Shown: positions 47,600 through 60,529, numbered from the stretch's first letter. The stretch: 64,000 bases of DNA from Flammulina velutipes (GCA_011800155.1 CM022376.1:310001-374000), one strand, 5' to 3'. Numbers and translations are program-made. Notes: generated by a model not told the origin, from the letters alone.

Positions 47600-50425
47600 A
47601 TGCCCAATATCCTCAACCTCAAGTTCAAGGTGACTATATGCGTCTCAAATCGCTGCTCGCTGTTGCGAACGATGAGCTCAACCCCATTTCTTGCAGGGGA
47701 ACAAGAGCTTTGTTGCGTTCAGCAACCTCAACGACACTGAATCCTTGACAAAGACCTGGAAGGTACCGTCAATGCGTACTGTTCTCGTTGCCGCCGTCTG
47801 ACACGTCCTCCAGGTCTGCACCAAGGTCGCCAGCTACCTCGAGCAGGGCCAGCGCCTTGAGAACTTGAGCTGGCGGTTATGGCATCTCCAGAATCTTATC
47901 GTCGATACCGACAACGCAAAGTCGAAGCGCGAGTTCAAGAAGCTCTCAAAGTGCATGGGCGACAAGCTCGACAAGGAGAAAGGACGGTGAGCAGCCTCTT
48001 TTTTTCCATCTCCATTAGCGGCGATACCTATCATCCGATCCAGAACTATTGAAGAGCTCGAAGCGCCTGACTTTAAGCGCAACCATTCTACCGACATTAT
48101 CCGCCAGCGTGCCGAGGAGAAGGAGCGAAGTCGTGTGGCGTCTCAGAATGCTGAACCTGGCACTATCAAGCGTATGCAATTCACCTTTAGCGTCGACCAG
48201 CCTTCGCCAGCAGTCAATGCACCCGTTCGCAAGCCAGACACGAAGCCTTCCCCGGAATTCACCAAGCGCTCCAGGGCCTCGTACAGACACTCGGGTGACA
48301 ACGATGATACTATGGGCGTCGTCGAAGACAAGGACCCTCCTGTTTCTCGTCGGTCCCGATATGACGACAGCCACTCCCTCCATTTCCCACCTATCTTTTC
48401 CAACGACTTTGGTCCCTCTGCAATGCTCTACGCCACTCCTACACTTACGACACGCATGAACTATGGCGAGGGTTACACTTCCAACAACTCCAACGACGGC
48501 TTTAACATCCTCCGCCCCACGATCGAACTTCCCCTCGACGAGCTTTTGACAGGCGTCGACACAAGCTCCCGGTCGTCGTCGCCGGCTCCCATCGAGATAC
48601 CCATTCACCAAGACTATACCATGGTTTCATCGCATAGCCAGGCCACGGATTCCTCTTCTTCCTCTTCTTCCTCGTCCTCCTCCACATCCTCTTCCAGCAA
48701 CAACTTCTCTGACGACAGCAGCAACGATAGCGACGACGAGAACAGTGACAGCGGTGCCGACTTCATGTCCCCTCTCAACAAAGTGGCCCCCATTGCGGAC
48801 GCCTCCACGCCTACTACTATCGCTCCCAGCAAGCTCAACGCCTTCTTTGGCAGCCAGCTGGGACGGGCGAACACCCCAGTTGGTCGCCCGCAGCTGACTG
48901 TGCGAACTTCAGGAACAAGTACACGTTCGAACAACCCAGGCGCCACCGCCACGAACAGCGTCTTACGTTCCGTCACAACTACAGCTAACGCAAACACCGC
49001 TCCCGGTGGTGTCAAGGCGGAATGCTCAAATTGTGGTGCCACTCACACCCCTCTTTGGCGCCGCGGTCTCAACGACGAGCTCAATTGCAATGCATGTGGA
49101 CTCTACTGCAAACTGGTGAGTTCGCATTTCCATCTTCTTTCCCCCTGTTTTTCGTGGTTACATGCCCTTGGCCCAAATACTCCTTTTTGTTCCTGTCGGC
49201 TTGTTTGGATTCGCCGATGTCTGACTATTTTGGCAGCACAAGCGCCCTCGGCCGAAGACCATGCGGAATACCCATGGGGAGGGCCGGACTCAGTCAGCCC
49301 CAAGGCAAGAGTCTGTTGATGTTATGGGTACGTTGTTCATCCACGGGTTGACTTTTTCTATTGCTAATCTCATTCTTCTCCCGCAGCGCAATGCTATAAT
49401 TGTCACACCACGACGACACCCCTCTGGAGGAAGGACGACGAGGGTAAGACTGTGTGTAATGCGTAAGTCCTTTACGTGTCCAGAGCTCGATTACATGTCT
49501 AATACATTCGTTCAGGTGTGGATTGTACTACAAACTCCACGGCTCCGCGCGTCCGATTTCAATGAAGTCGGATGTGATTCGCAAGCGGTCAAGACATGAC
49601 GCCCGGCGTGCGGCAAATGGGAGCAGTGACACACCGTCTGCAAGTCCTGGCGTTAGTCGCCGCGCTTCCCCCGCTCGCGACAGTTCGCCAACCCTTGCCC
49701 CGGATTCGACGACACAGATGAGCTACGAGTACAGCAACGACGAGTCTGACTACCGACCTGCCTCCCAATCTGAGCTCATGGGCGCTTTGGGCTCGGACCC
49801 TCCTTTGTACATGTCGATGTTTGGCTTCCAGTTCCCTGGCCCATACCATCCGGATACCATCTCCACCCTCGTATCTCAGGCTGACCCGTTACCTTTTGCG
49901 TCCGTGGACCTCGAATCGGAACAGAGTCTTTCGGAGCGGAAGAACAAGCGTAGAAGGATGAGCGTCGACTCGGCTTCTGAGCCTCCTTCGTCTGCTGTGT
50001 CATACAGCTCTTTCGATGGATATTCTACCGCTTCGTCCACGACCTCGCATTCCCAACGTTCATCAATGTCGGAGTTCCCGTTCAGCACATTCTCGAACAA
50101 CAACGCCTTCAACAGCAACGGGCCTGTTCTACGCGGCAATGGAAATACGTTTTGGCACCCGCCTCTTCTCCTCCAGAACGATAACTCTCCTCAGTTCCCT
50201 CATCCCCCGATGTTGCCGCAGGCGGAGGATTCGCCGATGGATTACCTTCACCCTCCCACTGGAAACTTCCCTCATCCCGACGAGGAGAACTTGTTCAACT
50301 CGTTCCTCCACCCGCCGATGACCTTGCCCGAGGATGGACGTCCTCACAGTCCGAACATGGGTCCGCCGATGATGTACATGAGCATGGGCGGCAACGATTA
50401 CGACACGCAGATGCGAGGATACTGA
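47600..50425 (+). CDS. GATA transcription factor with DUF1752-like N-terminus and two zinc fingers
   Basis: Seven exons: 47600..47629, 47697..47762, 47814..47986, 48044..49115, 49237..49327, 49387..49462 and 49516..50425, giving 805 residues. The N-terminal 90 residues contain [20 protein letters not shown] then [11 protein letters not shown], the DUF1752 signature of fungal nitrogen-type GATA factors. A long disordered Ser-rich/acidic region follows, including a run of about 15 Ser near residues 265-285. Finger 1 is [25 protein letters not shown]. Finger 2 is [26 protein letters not shown], with a basic RKRSRH tail. Both are C-x2-C-x17/18-C-x2-C and are split by introns. The linker of about 30 residues lacks the cysteines found between the fingers of siderophore repressors such as SREA/URBS1. 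It should act in the nucleus on GATA sites. The target pathway (nitrogen is most likely) is inferred. Confidence 0.9.
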
Positions 50426-52111
50426 GCCTTCTGTTGGCTTCTCCCCACCGGGGGTTCACAGCTGCTCGGACAGTGAGCAGGCTCTCCGCCGAGCGTCGAA
50501 CTTCCATGCATCTCATGATTTCTTCTTGCTTGAGCCTCTTGCATATATCTCATCCATCGTCATGACTTTCATTTGCATATCACTTCATCCATTCCTTCCC
50601 CCCCATTGCCCCTCCACATCCCCCGATTACGACCTATTGCATATCTATACGATGCTCATCCATCGCTCGTCGCATTGCTGTCGAAGCCACTACCTTTTTG
50701 CTATTTATTGCTGTTTGTAACAATCCCTTGTACTTACCAACCCGCGAAAGACCTGCGCGTTCCAGGTCCACCTATAAATGTAGCAACGAGTACTAACTTA
50801 TCATAACCTTGATCGAATATGATTCGTGTATTACTTGAACGTCTTTGGCTTGACTGTGTCGCTACGTTATGTTATGTTATCCGAAGACATTTGATTCTTT
50901 CCTCCTGAGATCTGAGATACTTCTCTTCGATAATGATTGTCGACTTGTTCGTCGAGCGCTCGCGGGGTAACGCCATATGTTAGTTTGCTTCGTACGTGTG
51001 GTTCCAGAGATATGGCCATGGAGAGGTGAATTTCGAAAGGCTGTGGGTGGGTTCAAGCCTCGAGGCGAAACCCGCGTCAAGTTCATTCCGACGGGATGAT
51101 CATGTGTGGTGGGATGGAGAACCTTGGGATCCTCCTCGGAGCAGGAGCAATGATTTTTGTGCGTGCGCTTAGAACGCGCCTGTGCTCCAAGTAATGAAAG
51201 CTCCAGAGTCGAGACCATTCAAATCATTCATAACACCTACTTACTCTCCCGGGGCCGCCACTTCATCGCCGATCCCGTGGATCTTAAAATTACAATTTGA
51301 ATTTCCAGGAATGAGCTTTGCTCCATGGAACTTTCGTACAGTATACAAAAGGATTTACGCTTCCCCCTTTCCATCATTCACATTTGTGGCGTTCATGTCA
51401 CTGCTGTATCGTTTGTGGGGTGATAAGACGACGTTGGTGATTCGCGTTGAAATTGGAAAGGAGGGAGGGTTAGAATGGCGTGACTGATATGGTGGGAAGC
51501 TGATTGATGGTTGTTTGTGGGGAATCTGTACAGCGTCGAGGGAGGTTGATGAGAAGTCACAGCCTTATTTGGTTGTGGGTATCAAGCGACTCCGAAATGA
51601 GAAATAATGTACTTGCGCCACCGATCTGGCGATCTTTCAAGCACGGGGTGATCATGAGGGCTCTGTATGACGACTTTACTGGATAAGTACGTCTGTCAGC
51701 AGCACGGTTATTGTATTTATGTTTTCAAAGTCTAGTCAGGGACTAGATAAGAAGTAGTCGTGCCCGAGCATGATAAGGACATGCAAACGTGGCGTAACTA
51801 TCCGAAAAAGGAAATGAACGAACGCTGGCATATTCGACGTCTAATACAGTCATCAGAAACACGGTCATGTTCAGTTGGATGTGCTGTGCTTCTTCTGGGC
51901 AAGACATTTCCGTTGTCAATTGACTCGTACAATTTTCTCGTAGCCTTATTTTCCCTTGCAAACGTCATGGCGAAACTAACGTCTTCGCCAGTTCCCCATT
52001 CCTTTGGTAGTATGGACCGTAAGTCTCCACTCTCCTGTCCGCGCTTCTTCCCCACGTGTACACTAACTTATCTGTCCTGTATAGTTATACTGATTCCAAC
52101 GTAAAATTACA
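50426..52111. other. Intergenic, no gene recognised
   Basis: 3' flank of the GATA gene (probable UTR to about 50850), then sequence with only short unrelated frames such as 51182-51487 and 51760-52104, which show no motif or splice support. Confidence 0.4.
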
Positions 52112-52600
52112 TTTTAATGCTTCAACGACATAAACCGCTATCCCGGGAGCGACATGGCATTCGTGTGTGCTCAAACCGCTCCAAGTTCACTAATCACACC
52201 ATGTGAGCTTGTCAGGCTGACCTGGACATCCCCACACTTCGAGTGCTGAATCCAAATTTTGACATGAACATGTTCAATCGTGAAGTCGTTGTCCTGTGCT
52301 ACCGCCTCAGTGATTGTAACGGTACGCGACACGCCTTCCTGCGTAATCCTGGTCCTGCCGCTGAATTCTTGGTCCTTAGTCATGGTCCCACTCGAACTGG
52401 ACGAAGGGTAAGGGAACCATCCGTACTTGCTGATTGACAGTCTTACATCCAGTCGCCGCCTCGACAAAGGCCTGTGCATCGAGAGAAGAGACCGACCTCG
52501 TTACTGTAGAGGCGCGCCGAAGGAAAGCGATCCCAGGAGAGTTAATCGTCAACAGGTGTTGCATTTCTCTTCGTGGACCTCCTTGGCCTGATGGAATACG
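52112..52600 (-). pseudogene. Fragment of a kexin-like (subtilase S8) protease, P domain
   Basis: The minus strand shows, across shifting frames, the end of a Kex2-type catalytic domain and its P domain. Near 52565 it encodes REMQHLLTINSPGIAF (cf. the WRDxQHL helix after the catalytic Ser), then SLDAQAFVEAA near 52480 (cf. GKLDAYALVEAA). Then comes a P-domain core, RTVTITEAVAQDN followed by IEHVHVKIWIQHSKCGDVQV and VISELGAV, with a stop at 52171-52173. Beyond it, RFMSLKH near 52115 recalls the FMSVAHWGE end of the P domain. Kexins cleave after dibasic sites in the late Golgi. No Asp or His catalytic regions were seen upstream, and frames are interrupted, so this is a relic rather than a gene. 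Confidence 0.65.
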
Positions 52601-53966
52601 GATGGTGGGTGAAACGTGTGGATATATTCCAACCGTACTAGGACATTCGGATGGTTATCCTATGTAAGCACGAGGTAGTTTCTTCGTCGCTCGTCCTGCA
52701 CACTGAGAGATTCATACGCAGTGACATAAAGATGAAGACCAGCACGGGAAACTCTGAAACGGGGCCCATGTCGTCTCTGTAGGCCCGAAGATATAATGTG
52801 CGAATCGATTCAGCTGAAGACCGTAAGATTGGTGCGATAGGAATTGGAGGGGGGGCGTCGACTCCAACGTACACGAGACAGGCCCAGGAAAGCCCAGAAC
52901 CCTGCGGCCAGGAGTACCGTGTCCTCCAACAAAGCTAGTTGCCGGTTGGAAAATAAATCTGTGTCTGTAGAGTGTATTCTGTTAAGTGCCATGTCTTTCT
53001 GACCTCCAGAGAATCCTGAGGTGCATCTGAAAAAGACAAGGTCGCGAATACGAATATAAGGTCACTGGAGACGTTACCACCGACGAGAAGCACAATAAAA
53101 TCAATGTGGGCGACAATATGCAATATGTAGTCCGGACAATCTGAACCTACAAAGCGTGAGATGATGGTGGTCGGAAGCAAGGAGAGTTGATGGAATCATG
53201 GACCCACAAACACCCATACAGCCGCAACTTGGTCCAGGCCCAAGTTAAATCACCACGTGCCTCTAACTGTGACCTCCCTCAAAGCTGAGGCAACTCATAA
53301 GCGACTCAAGAGTCTGCGAGATGGATGCCTCTATGTCGCACGTTCGTTGGATGGAAGATAACATCGAAATCTATGTTGTCAATAGAACGAACCCGAGGAC
53401 GCGGAAGAATCTACGAAGGCGAGGCCACCAATGTGCTTAGGAAGATGGGTGGATTCGCATCTGCATTCATACGTTCTTCCTCGTTGATATCAGCATTTTC
53501 TCCTTATCGACTTCTTCCCTTCAGATTGCCACCTTTCCGACGGTCGACGGACTCGAGAGCAAGGACTACGATGAGAGAATTTATCAGCTGGTACTGGTCA
53601 CGTATCGCACTGGGTTCTCTGTATTCACTGGCTACACTCTTGTGAAAATGAAGTGTCACTGCCGTCGACGTCATTTGTATACTGTCGCTCCGACGACTTG
53701 ACCTTCACCAGGTATCTAAGCCTTTCATCCCCCGTCTGAATAGATTCACGAGACCTACGCAGCGATAAGAGACTTCCTCAAATTCAATCTGAATCTCAGC
53801 ATCTATCGTCTACGCTTTGGCGACAGTATGACACATAGGCCTCGTGCCTCAGCGTGGGACGGTATGCGCTAATAAGCCAGACATACTTAGACCTCTGGTA
53901 ACATAGCCGACTTACTAGAATCCGCATCGTAGCCATCTGAATCCTCCACTCAGCCCTTTGCACTCT
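52601..53966. other. Intergenic, no gene recognised
   Basis: Upstream of the kexin remnant on its strand I looked for the rest of the protease and did not find it. A frame at about 53325-53645 on the plus strand has no recognisable motif. Confidence 0.4.
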
Positions 53967-55566
53967 ATGCCTCCGCTGTCCGAACGAATCTCAAGAAGCA
54001 TCAAGCTTGCGCACGTCCAACAGCTCGCACAACAGCAAGAGCCCTCGCTACAAGACATCCCACGAGAGGCTCCGCCCCCAACTTTGAGGGATAGCGTCAT
54101 TGACTGGATCCAAGAGAATCCCGAGTCTCTTCGCGCCGCCCAAACCACCCGTAAGTCATCACCGAGCCACCTAATCATTCCCACTCTAATTCGCTTCAGA
54201 GTGCACAAGCGCCTCTCCTAGCTCTCCTAATTGGGATGCGGTTTTCTTCAGCATTATGGAAAGCGCTGTCATGTATCTACGGTGAGCATCTATCATTCGG
54301 TGTTGTATCACAATCGTGACATTCGAGCCACAGGAAACCAGAATTGATGGCCCAAACCATCAGAGCTGCACGGGCGGGAGACTTTGATGCCGCAATCACT
54401 TATCTCGATGCTGCCCAAGAGGATATCGACTCGGTGGTCAGTATTTTCACCCACGTTAGAGCGGTACCTCGACTGAGCATGCCAATTCCCACAGGCCAAA
54501 AAACTGGATTGCACGTTTATTCAACTTTGTGGTAATAGCTCTTACGATACTACATTCCTTGCCAAGCACATTCAACGAGTTTTGACGTAGACTTCTCCCA
54601 GGAAGGCCCGGAAGGCACTTGGTTGCACACTGGTGCATTCTGCGGCCTGTTTATAAGCAACAGTACCGACAAACCATTCAAGGGTGTCGCGTTCAAGGTT
54701 TGTCAAGTCCACTGATTCGACATCCATAAGCTAATAATCGTATCGTCGAACAGGGTTCTAATAGCATGAGAGACTTCATAACCGATCTTGACTGGGATCC
54801 TATCCTACCTCTACAACCAGGCATAGCATGGGGCGCTAAAGTACACCGTGGCTTCTATCATGGATTGTTCGGTCACTTCGAAGTTGGGACAAGTTCTGTG
54901 ACACCTTTCGGTCTCTGAAACTATCACTTTATCATCCTCAACCACACTGACGAGCGTCTCAGATGTTCTAGTTGATGCACTTTCTAGCAGCTACGAAAAA
55001 GACGCTATGCTTCATTTTACAGTCAGTCCTCAATCTATTAACATCACGTCTATTCATTACCAACGATTTTCCAGGGCCACTCCCTGGGTGGCGCGTTCTG
55101 CACTCTCACTTACGGTGAATTCCTTCGCCTCCAAAATGAACCCGCCTTTGTCAAGTATGACTTCGGGGACATGTATAGCATCGCATCGCCACGCACGTGC
55201 ATCCAGCCCTTCGCAGCCCAATTTGACAAGCTGACCGGAACCGGGAGCGGCAAGTATGCCTTCCGCGTCGTCAACCTCGAGGACCCAGTTCCTACTGTGC
55301 CACCCCGTACATCTAGCCAGTTGGCGGAGTATCCCTTCATCCACGTTAGTGGCGCATGGAAGCTGCAGGATGATGGTCCCATGAAGATGGACGACGAACC
55401 TCCACCGGTGGATCCTCAGTCTATTTCTGATATTGTCTGGAATAATGCGTACCACAGTATGTGTTCCTTCTCTTCACCAGCTAAATGATAATAAAGCTAT
55501 TCTGCAGAAATCTCTGACTACTATGCTACCTGGCAGCATACCCCTCATTCTGGCAAGGAAGATTGA
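53967..55566 (+). CDS. Class 3 (fungal-type) lipase
   Basis: Nine exons: 53967..54150, 54200..54281, 54334..54436, 54495..54531, 54591..54697, 54754..54910, 54963..55021, 55075..55456 and 55508..55566, giving 389 residues with all phases joining. An alpha/beta-hydrolase of the lipase class 3 type, expected to hydrolyse acylglycerol esters. The nucleophile elbow is GHSLGGAF with Ser246. Asp313 in VVNLEDPVP is the likely acid, and the His in AYHKISDYYATW near the C-terminus the likely base. An N-terminal region of about 120 residues, mostly helical (PPLSERISRSIKLAHVQQLA), precedes the core and has no signal peptide, so an intracellular lipase is likely. The start is the first Met of the open exon. 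An upstream exon cannot be excluded, since the frame stays open for about 90 nt upstream. Confidence 0.88.
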
Positions 55567-55731
55567 TGGAGACGGACCCTCCGAGTTGTCCAGGCGATGT
55601 CAAGATTATATTGATTATTGAGGGAATATAGTAAGAGCAGAAGTAACACAAAGTTCTGACGTACATCAATGAATACACCGAAACGAGCACTCATTTAAGA
55701 TGCACGTACAGACCATGGTGTGTGGTGTGAC

Positions 55732-57133
55732 CTAATAATCATCATCCGAACTATCATAATCTCTTCCGTCGCTATAAATCGCCATATACTTGCCGCCACT
55801 CTCTTCGCTCGCTAGAATTTCTCCTGCCTGACGATTAATACAAATCAGACATTCATAGTTTGGAATCAGTGGGCAAGTCACGCACTCCGGACACACGCAT
55901 CCTTCAATCTATCTGTTCGCCTTTTTTCAAATCACGAATGGACATTATAGCGGGAACATTCTTCTTTGCTTTCTTCCCTTTTTCAAACCCACCAACTATC
56001 TCATAAACAACGGTACGCTTGTCTTCATGTCTGATGTGTAGGATTTCGAGAGTCTTCCCTTGGAATTCTACAGTCTCGATATCGTCGCTGTAACGAAAAG
56101 CATTAAATGATGAGTTCGATGTTTTATTTCGACATACCTCCTCAGTTCCTGGCCGTTATCGCCTAACGTATCTGCTAACGCATCCACAGCAAAGCGTCCT
56201 TCCAGTTTGCCACCCGGGCCCAGTGATTTTATGTACTTCTAAATCAGCTCCTCTTTGTTACTCTCACCTGCAATATCCACGACACCCCGGCCACCTTCGT
56301 CATCTGGCGGTCCCCAGTCGGCAAGCATTATTTGGACATTGGGTTCCGCATCCCCTCCAGCTCTTCCTGCGGTAGCTCCGCCTGTAACGACTTGCTTCTG
56401 AATAAATATATTTCTCATCTGAAAATCCTTGTAACTTTGCGAAATCAGAATGCAGGTCACCAGCAGCGAGGTAGATCGGCGACGTACAGCAGGTTCTCAT
56501 TCTGAGCGTACCAGATCAGTCGATTTTTCACTGCGTCGTATACATTCTTTAGGCCGTCTAGTGCCCGGATTGCTTCGTCTTCATGGTACCATTCGTGGAA
56601 AGGCTTTAGTGGTGGATCACTTCCGGTGAGATCCCGGACGACGATATCAATTTGATAGGGCAATTCACTCATGTTTGTCTTGCTCCATTTAGAGAAGAGA
56701 TATAGCCCTACCGAAGGCTTCGTAATAGTCAGTACGGTCTTGCACTAGCATATCTCTCGAAAGACGTACCCTTTTCAAGAAACCGATCTCTTTCAGAGTT
56801 TTCGAGTTGGGGTTGTCACTCCCCTGTTTCTCGAATACTCGTTTTAGGATCGCGGGGATGGGCTTACCATCATCAGCTTGAAAGCCACCTTCAATCCTGA
56901 AGGCATGGGAAAATGCACCTTGGTCTCCATACGAGAGTGGCGTCGCAGTATAATCTTTGCCGCCGAAGTTGACTTTTTCAGGCTTGAGCTGTGCTGGATC
57001 GGGAGCTTCAACTCGAGGGGAGATTTATAACGAAGTGGCGGGCCTGTATTGAGTTAGTGGGAAATAAGGCAATTGGTACCAGAACATACAGCGCCACCCG
57101 AATTGTCAGGAGAAAAAATGGGATGAGAAGCAT
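55732..57133 (-). pseudogene. Kinase-like family copy C, broken by two stop codons
   Basis: This minus-strand copy has the same six-exon layout as A and B: 57133..57090, 57043..56770, 56717..56488, 56434..56138, 56087 onward, and a last exon ending at 55732. It keeps the hydrophobic leader, QGAFSHAF, AILKRV, YKDFQMRN and LADWG. An in-frame TAA lies at 57027-57025 (a Ser position in A and B) and a TAG at 56241-56239 (a Glu position in A and B). The boundary of the fifth exon is also unclear. I found no alternative acceptor that bypasses the first stop. It sits in tandem 1.25 kb downstream of copy B. Confidence 0.75.
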
Positions 57134-58385
57134 GGTCGACGGGTATAAAGAGTAAGACATCTGATGCTTATATAGTTGGATCATCGTAGTGCTGAATTTC
57201 CACTGCCAACTTGCTGGTAGCGGGATCGACACGGCCGTATAGGTATAGGCCTCTAACTGCACCAGATCTATGTCGAGTACTTAGCATGACACAGCATCGC
57301 TGAGTGGACTTATTGCTTACATAGAGGCACAACCGACGTTTTGGCTTCGAGTTCCGCGAATTTAAGTTGCGAGCAAGATAATTTGACGTCAGTCTGCGAA
57401 TTGGAATGCAGAGGATCTCTGCCTCTGAGTTGAATGCTATGAGGATGCCTGAATGAGAATCATAACGCGCCGTAAGGCAATGCACACGCACGCGTGGTGG
57501 ATCCAGTGGTCGCGCCAAAAGCGCGGTTCATCCAACATGAGGCTGTGATGGTTCAAATGCTTAGGATTTGGGCAGTTCGGCGGGTGAAAGCAGTATATGG
57601 TTCACTGAAGAAGGCAGAAGGTAAACAAAACACGTAGAATGCTGGTTGACGACGTTAGCATAACGCCAGGGAGCCATTTGAATGATATGTACTCACCATA
57701 TCCCGTACAATAGGCGAGTCCAGTCAATATGTTCGGTTGTCTTTGTATCCAGAGCCGTGTCGCGTCGCGTACTATTCAGAGATGTGTTCCTTCAGTCAAT
57801 GCACCGCATCCGTCGCGATGAAGTATAGCTTTGCGAGTACAGAGTATTGTAGCTTAGCACTGCCGCAAACCTTCATTTCACGTCCGTTGGGCCAGTTTAA
57901 GATACAGCGACTTTGTAACAAGAACAGCCGATATTCTCGACGACGACGGAAACTGCTGGACGATACGAGAGAGCCTCAGAGACGGTCATGGTGAAGGTTA
58001 GAAGGTAACAACCTCGGGTTAGGGTCAGTTTCGCGGCCCGGCAGCCGTTACGGTCGATTCGATCTGTGGCGCTGGATGTATATGTATATCAGACTAGAAA
58101 CAGACGAGCAGCCTAGATCTAGCGTCGACAAAAAGAGGTTAAAAACAATGAATAACTCTGTTTTTGTTGCTGATAGAAAGGGATTCCGAGGAAATGAGGA
58201 TTCAGATGACGCCACAGCGTGAAATTTCCGAGGAAAAGTGGTTTAATTATCATTATCGGGTGGTTACTATAAAGTTGAAATTTTGACACAAATACCTATT
58301 GGGTATCATTAGCTGGTAGATGGTGGGGAAAGCAAGATATACATACTTACCCACCAATTAGGATGGCCTACTAGCAAGTAGTGAC
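57134..58385. other. Spacer between copies C and B, part of the duplicated arm
   Basis: No gene. The part near 58000-58150 matches the 3' flank of gene A in inverted orientation. The rest contains only short frames. Confidence 0.45.
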
Positions 58386-59821
58386 CTATCCGTCTGACTC
58401 GGATTCCTCGTCGGATTCCTCTTGTTCGCGATACTCCAGGATTATCCGCAGCTCACCGTCACTCTCCTCACTGCCTATAAAGACTCCGCCCTAATAATCG
58501 AACCAAGTCAGAGATTTCGTAACCTTTTCCCACGGGTAGGTCACTTACATCTTTCAACTGTTGAACGTTCTCCTCCGCCTCCCCATCGTCATCTTCCATA
58601 TCACGAATACTCATGATAGCGGGAATAATATCCTGCGCTCCGCCGGTTCCCCTGTCATACCCACCGAGTATGGAGTAAAGAATGACATTGCCTAGCTCTT
58701 TGATGTGTATGAGCTGATAACTCTTCCCTTTGAATTGTGCAGTCGCGATGTCAGCGCTGTAAAGAAAGTGTCAGGGGACGACCAATAAGTTGGAGGCAGA
58801 GCTTCGACGTACCTCCTCAGTTGGCGACCATGGCCCTGTAACAAGATTGACACTACAAGAACACTAAAGAACTCTTCCAGTTCATCATCTATTTCCTCCT
58901 CGTATTCATCAATCAACTTCTTCTTATCATCCTTATCTGAGATATCTTCGACGCCAACGATATCGGCGTCATCGTCAGTAGGCCCCCAGTCAGCGGGCAT
59001 TATTTGAAAGTTGTCTTCCATGTACCGCCCCGCGTCCCCAGCAGTAGATCTCATGTAGATGGCCTGTTTCTGAACGAACATGTTTCGCATGTTAAAATCT
59101 CTGTAACTGCTCCGATGTTAGAACTTGAATGCAATGGGTAGGGTTGGTGGGGACGTACAGCAGGTCCTCGTGTTGCGCATACCACAACAGCCGTTCTTTG
59201 ATGTTTACGCGTACGTTTGCTAAGCCCCCAAGTGCTTGAATATTCTGGTCTTCGTTGTACCACTCGTAGAAAGGCTTGAGCGGCGGATCCATTCCCCTGA
59301 GATCTTTGACGACGATATCGATTTGGTAGGGCAAGTCGGCCATCTTCGTCTTGCTCCATCTGGAAAAGAGATGTAGGTCGACCGAAGACTTCAAGGAAGT
59401 ATCAGGATCAGCAACTGTCCTTGTCAATGGACGCTCTTACCTTTTTTAAGAAACTGATTTCTTTCAGTGTTTTCGAATTCGGATTGCCACTCCCCTCTTT
59501 CTCGAATACTCGCTTCATGATAGCGGGGATGAGCTTTCCGCCTGAACGAAAGCCGCCTTCGATCCTGAAAGCATGGGAGAATTTTCCTTGGTCTCCATAC
59601 GAGAGTGGCGTAGCGGTATATTCGTTGCCGTCGAGATTTACTTTTTCAGGTTTGAGCTGTGTGGAATCGGGGGCTTCGACCCGCGGGGAGATGGAGATGG
59701 ATAGCGAAGTGGCGGGACTGTGGATTGAATCAGGATGGTGGGTAAGTATGATGACAGTGATGACATACAGTGCAAATGCCACCACCTGAACGAGCAGGAT
59801 GGAGAGAGAGGCGAGATGCAT
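58386..59821 (-). CDS. Putative secreted protein-kinase-like protein (copy B)
   Basis: Minus-strand exons are 59821..59769, 59717..59441, 59388..59159, 59106..58813, 58756..58549 and 58490..58386, giving 388 residues. Exon lengths match copy A except the last, which is one codon longer. It has a hydrophobic leader MHLASLSILLVQVVAFAL, the loop DQGKFSHAF, Lys in AIMKRV, the catalytic-loop-like YRDFNMRNM (Asp and Asn five apart), and PADWG in the DFG position. A strongly acidic helix (KLIDEYEEEIDDELEEFF) and a C-terminal N-lobe-like segment with GGYDRGTGGAQDIIPAIM follow. Unlike in copy A, the second and third introns contain stops or shift frame, which fixes the splice sites for the family. All key motif residues are intact, so this is the best candidate for a functional member. 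Function unknown. Confidence 0.82.
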
Positions 59822-60529
59822 GTGGATGGATATAAAGAAATATCGCTGAAGCCATTTCTGTTTTTATTGCTGGATTCATGGATTCATGCAGTAACTATTC
59901 TGCCCGTCGACCTCCTGGGATTGGTCTCCTTGGCATTTGACTAGGTGCATGCCTGGGAGACATGGGAGGTGACGGCTTGGTCACCGCCTGTGCTTGCATA
60001 GTAAATCCCAGGTAGATCCGTATTATGGAGTCAAGAAATCGAGCGTCGAATGTGTTGAGGCTCACACAATGTGTTTACGATACAAGCCCAAGTTGTCACT
60101 TACCGCACTTTGCCTCGCAATCCTTTCGAAGAATGATTGATCTACAGTAGATTGAGCGGGAAGGCAGTAGTAAGTATTCCAGAAGAAAGGGCAGTGCATA
60201 GAAGCTTTAAATAACCAACTAAGATTTCCCTACATCACCCATTACGCCGGTCGATAGTGTTGTGTTGTCCATCCCGTAAAGTCGGCCTTATTGGAGCTAG
60301 GTGGTATGGATACACCGCCTGCAACGCTACTACGACCATCGACGTGTCACTTTCCTACGATCGTTTCAGATAGCATCGCCGCCTATGCGTACCAATGACT
60401 AGCATAACAACAGCATAACTGACAACCATAGGAAAGCCACCGGGAAGAATGATTTAAGCTACATATCTCCTCACCGCCCGTCGATAGTCTGCTGTCTCCG
60501 TGCGTTGAACGCGAGCTGGGACGTCAGAT
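59822..60529. other. 5' flank of gene B
   Basis: No gene. The first about 190 bases match the 5' flank of gene A (AATAAAAACAG and the GCACAGGCGGTGACCAAGCC block), so the promoter was duplicated with the gene. The remainder shows nothing recognisable. Confidence 0.5.

Noticed and set aside
48015..48611. 198-codon antisense ORF opposite the GATA gene
   Set aside because: It is a shadow of the long GATA exon, with no motif or splice support.
48652..48715. TCT/TCC microsatellite
   Set aside because: It lies inside the GATA coding exon and encodes the Ser run; not an independent repeat element.
57001..57045. Alternative splice acceptor that would rescue kinase-like copy C
   Set aside because: The CTCGAG acceptor at about 57012 leaves the wrong phase and runs straight into TGA, so the stop is not avoided.
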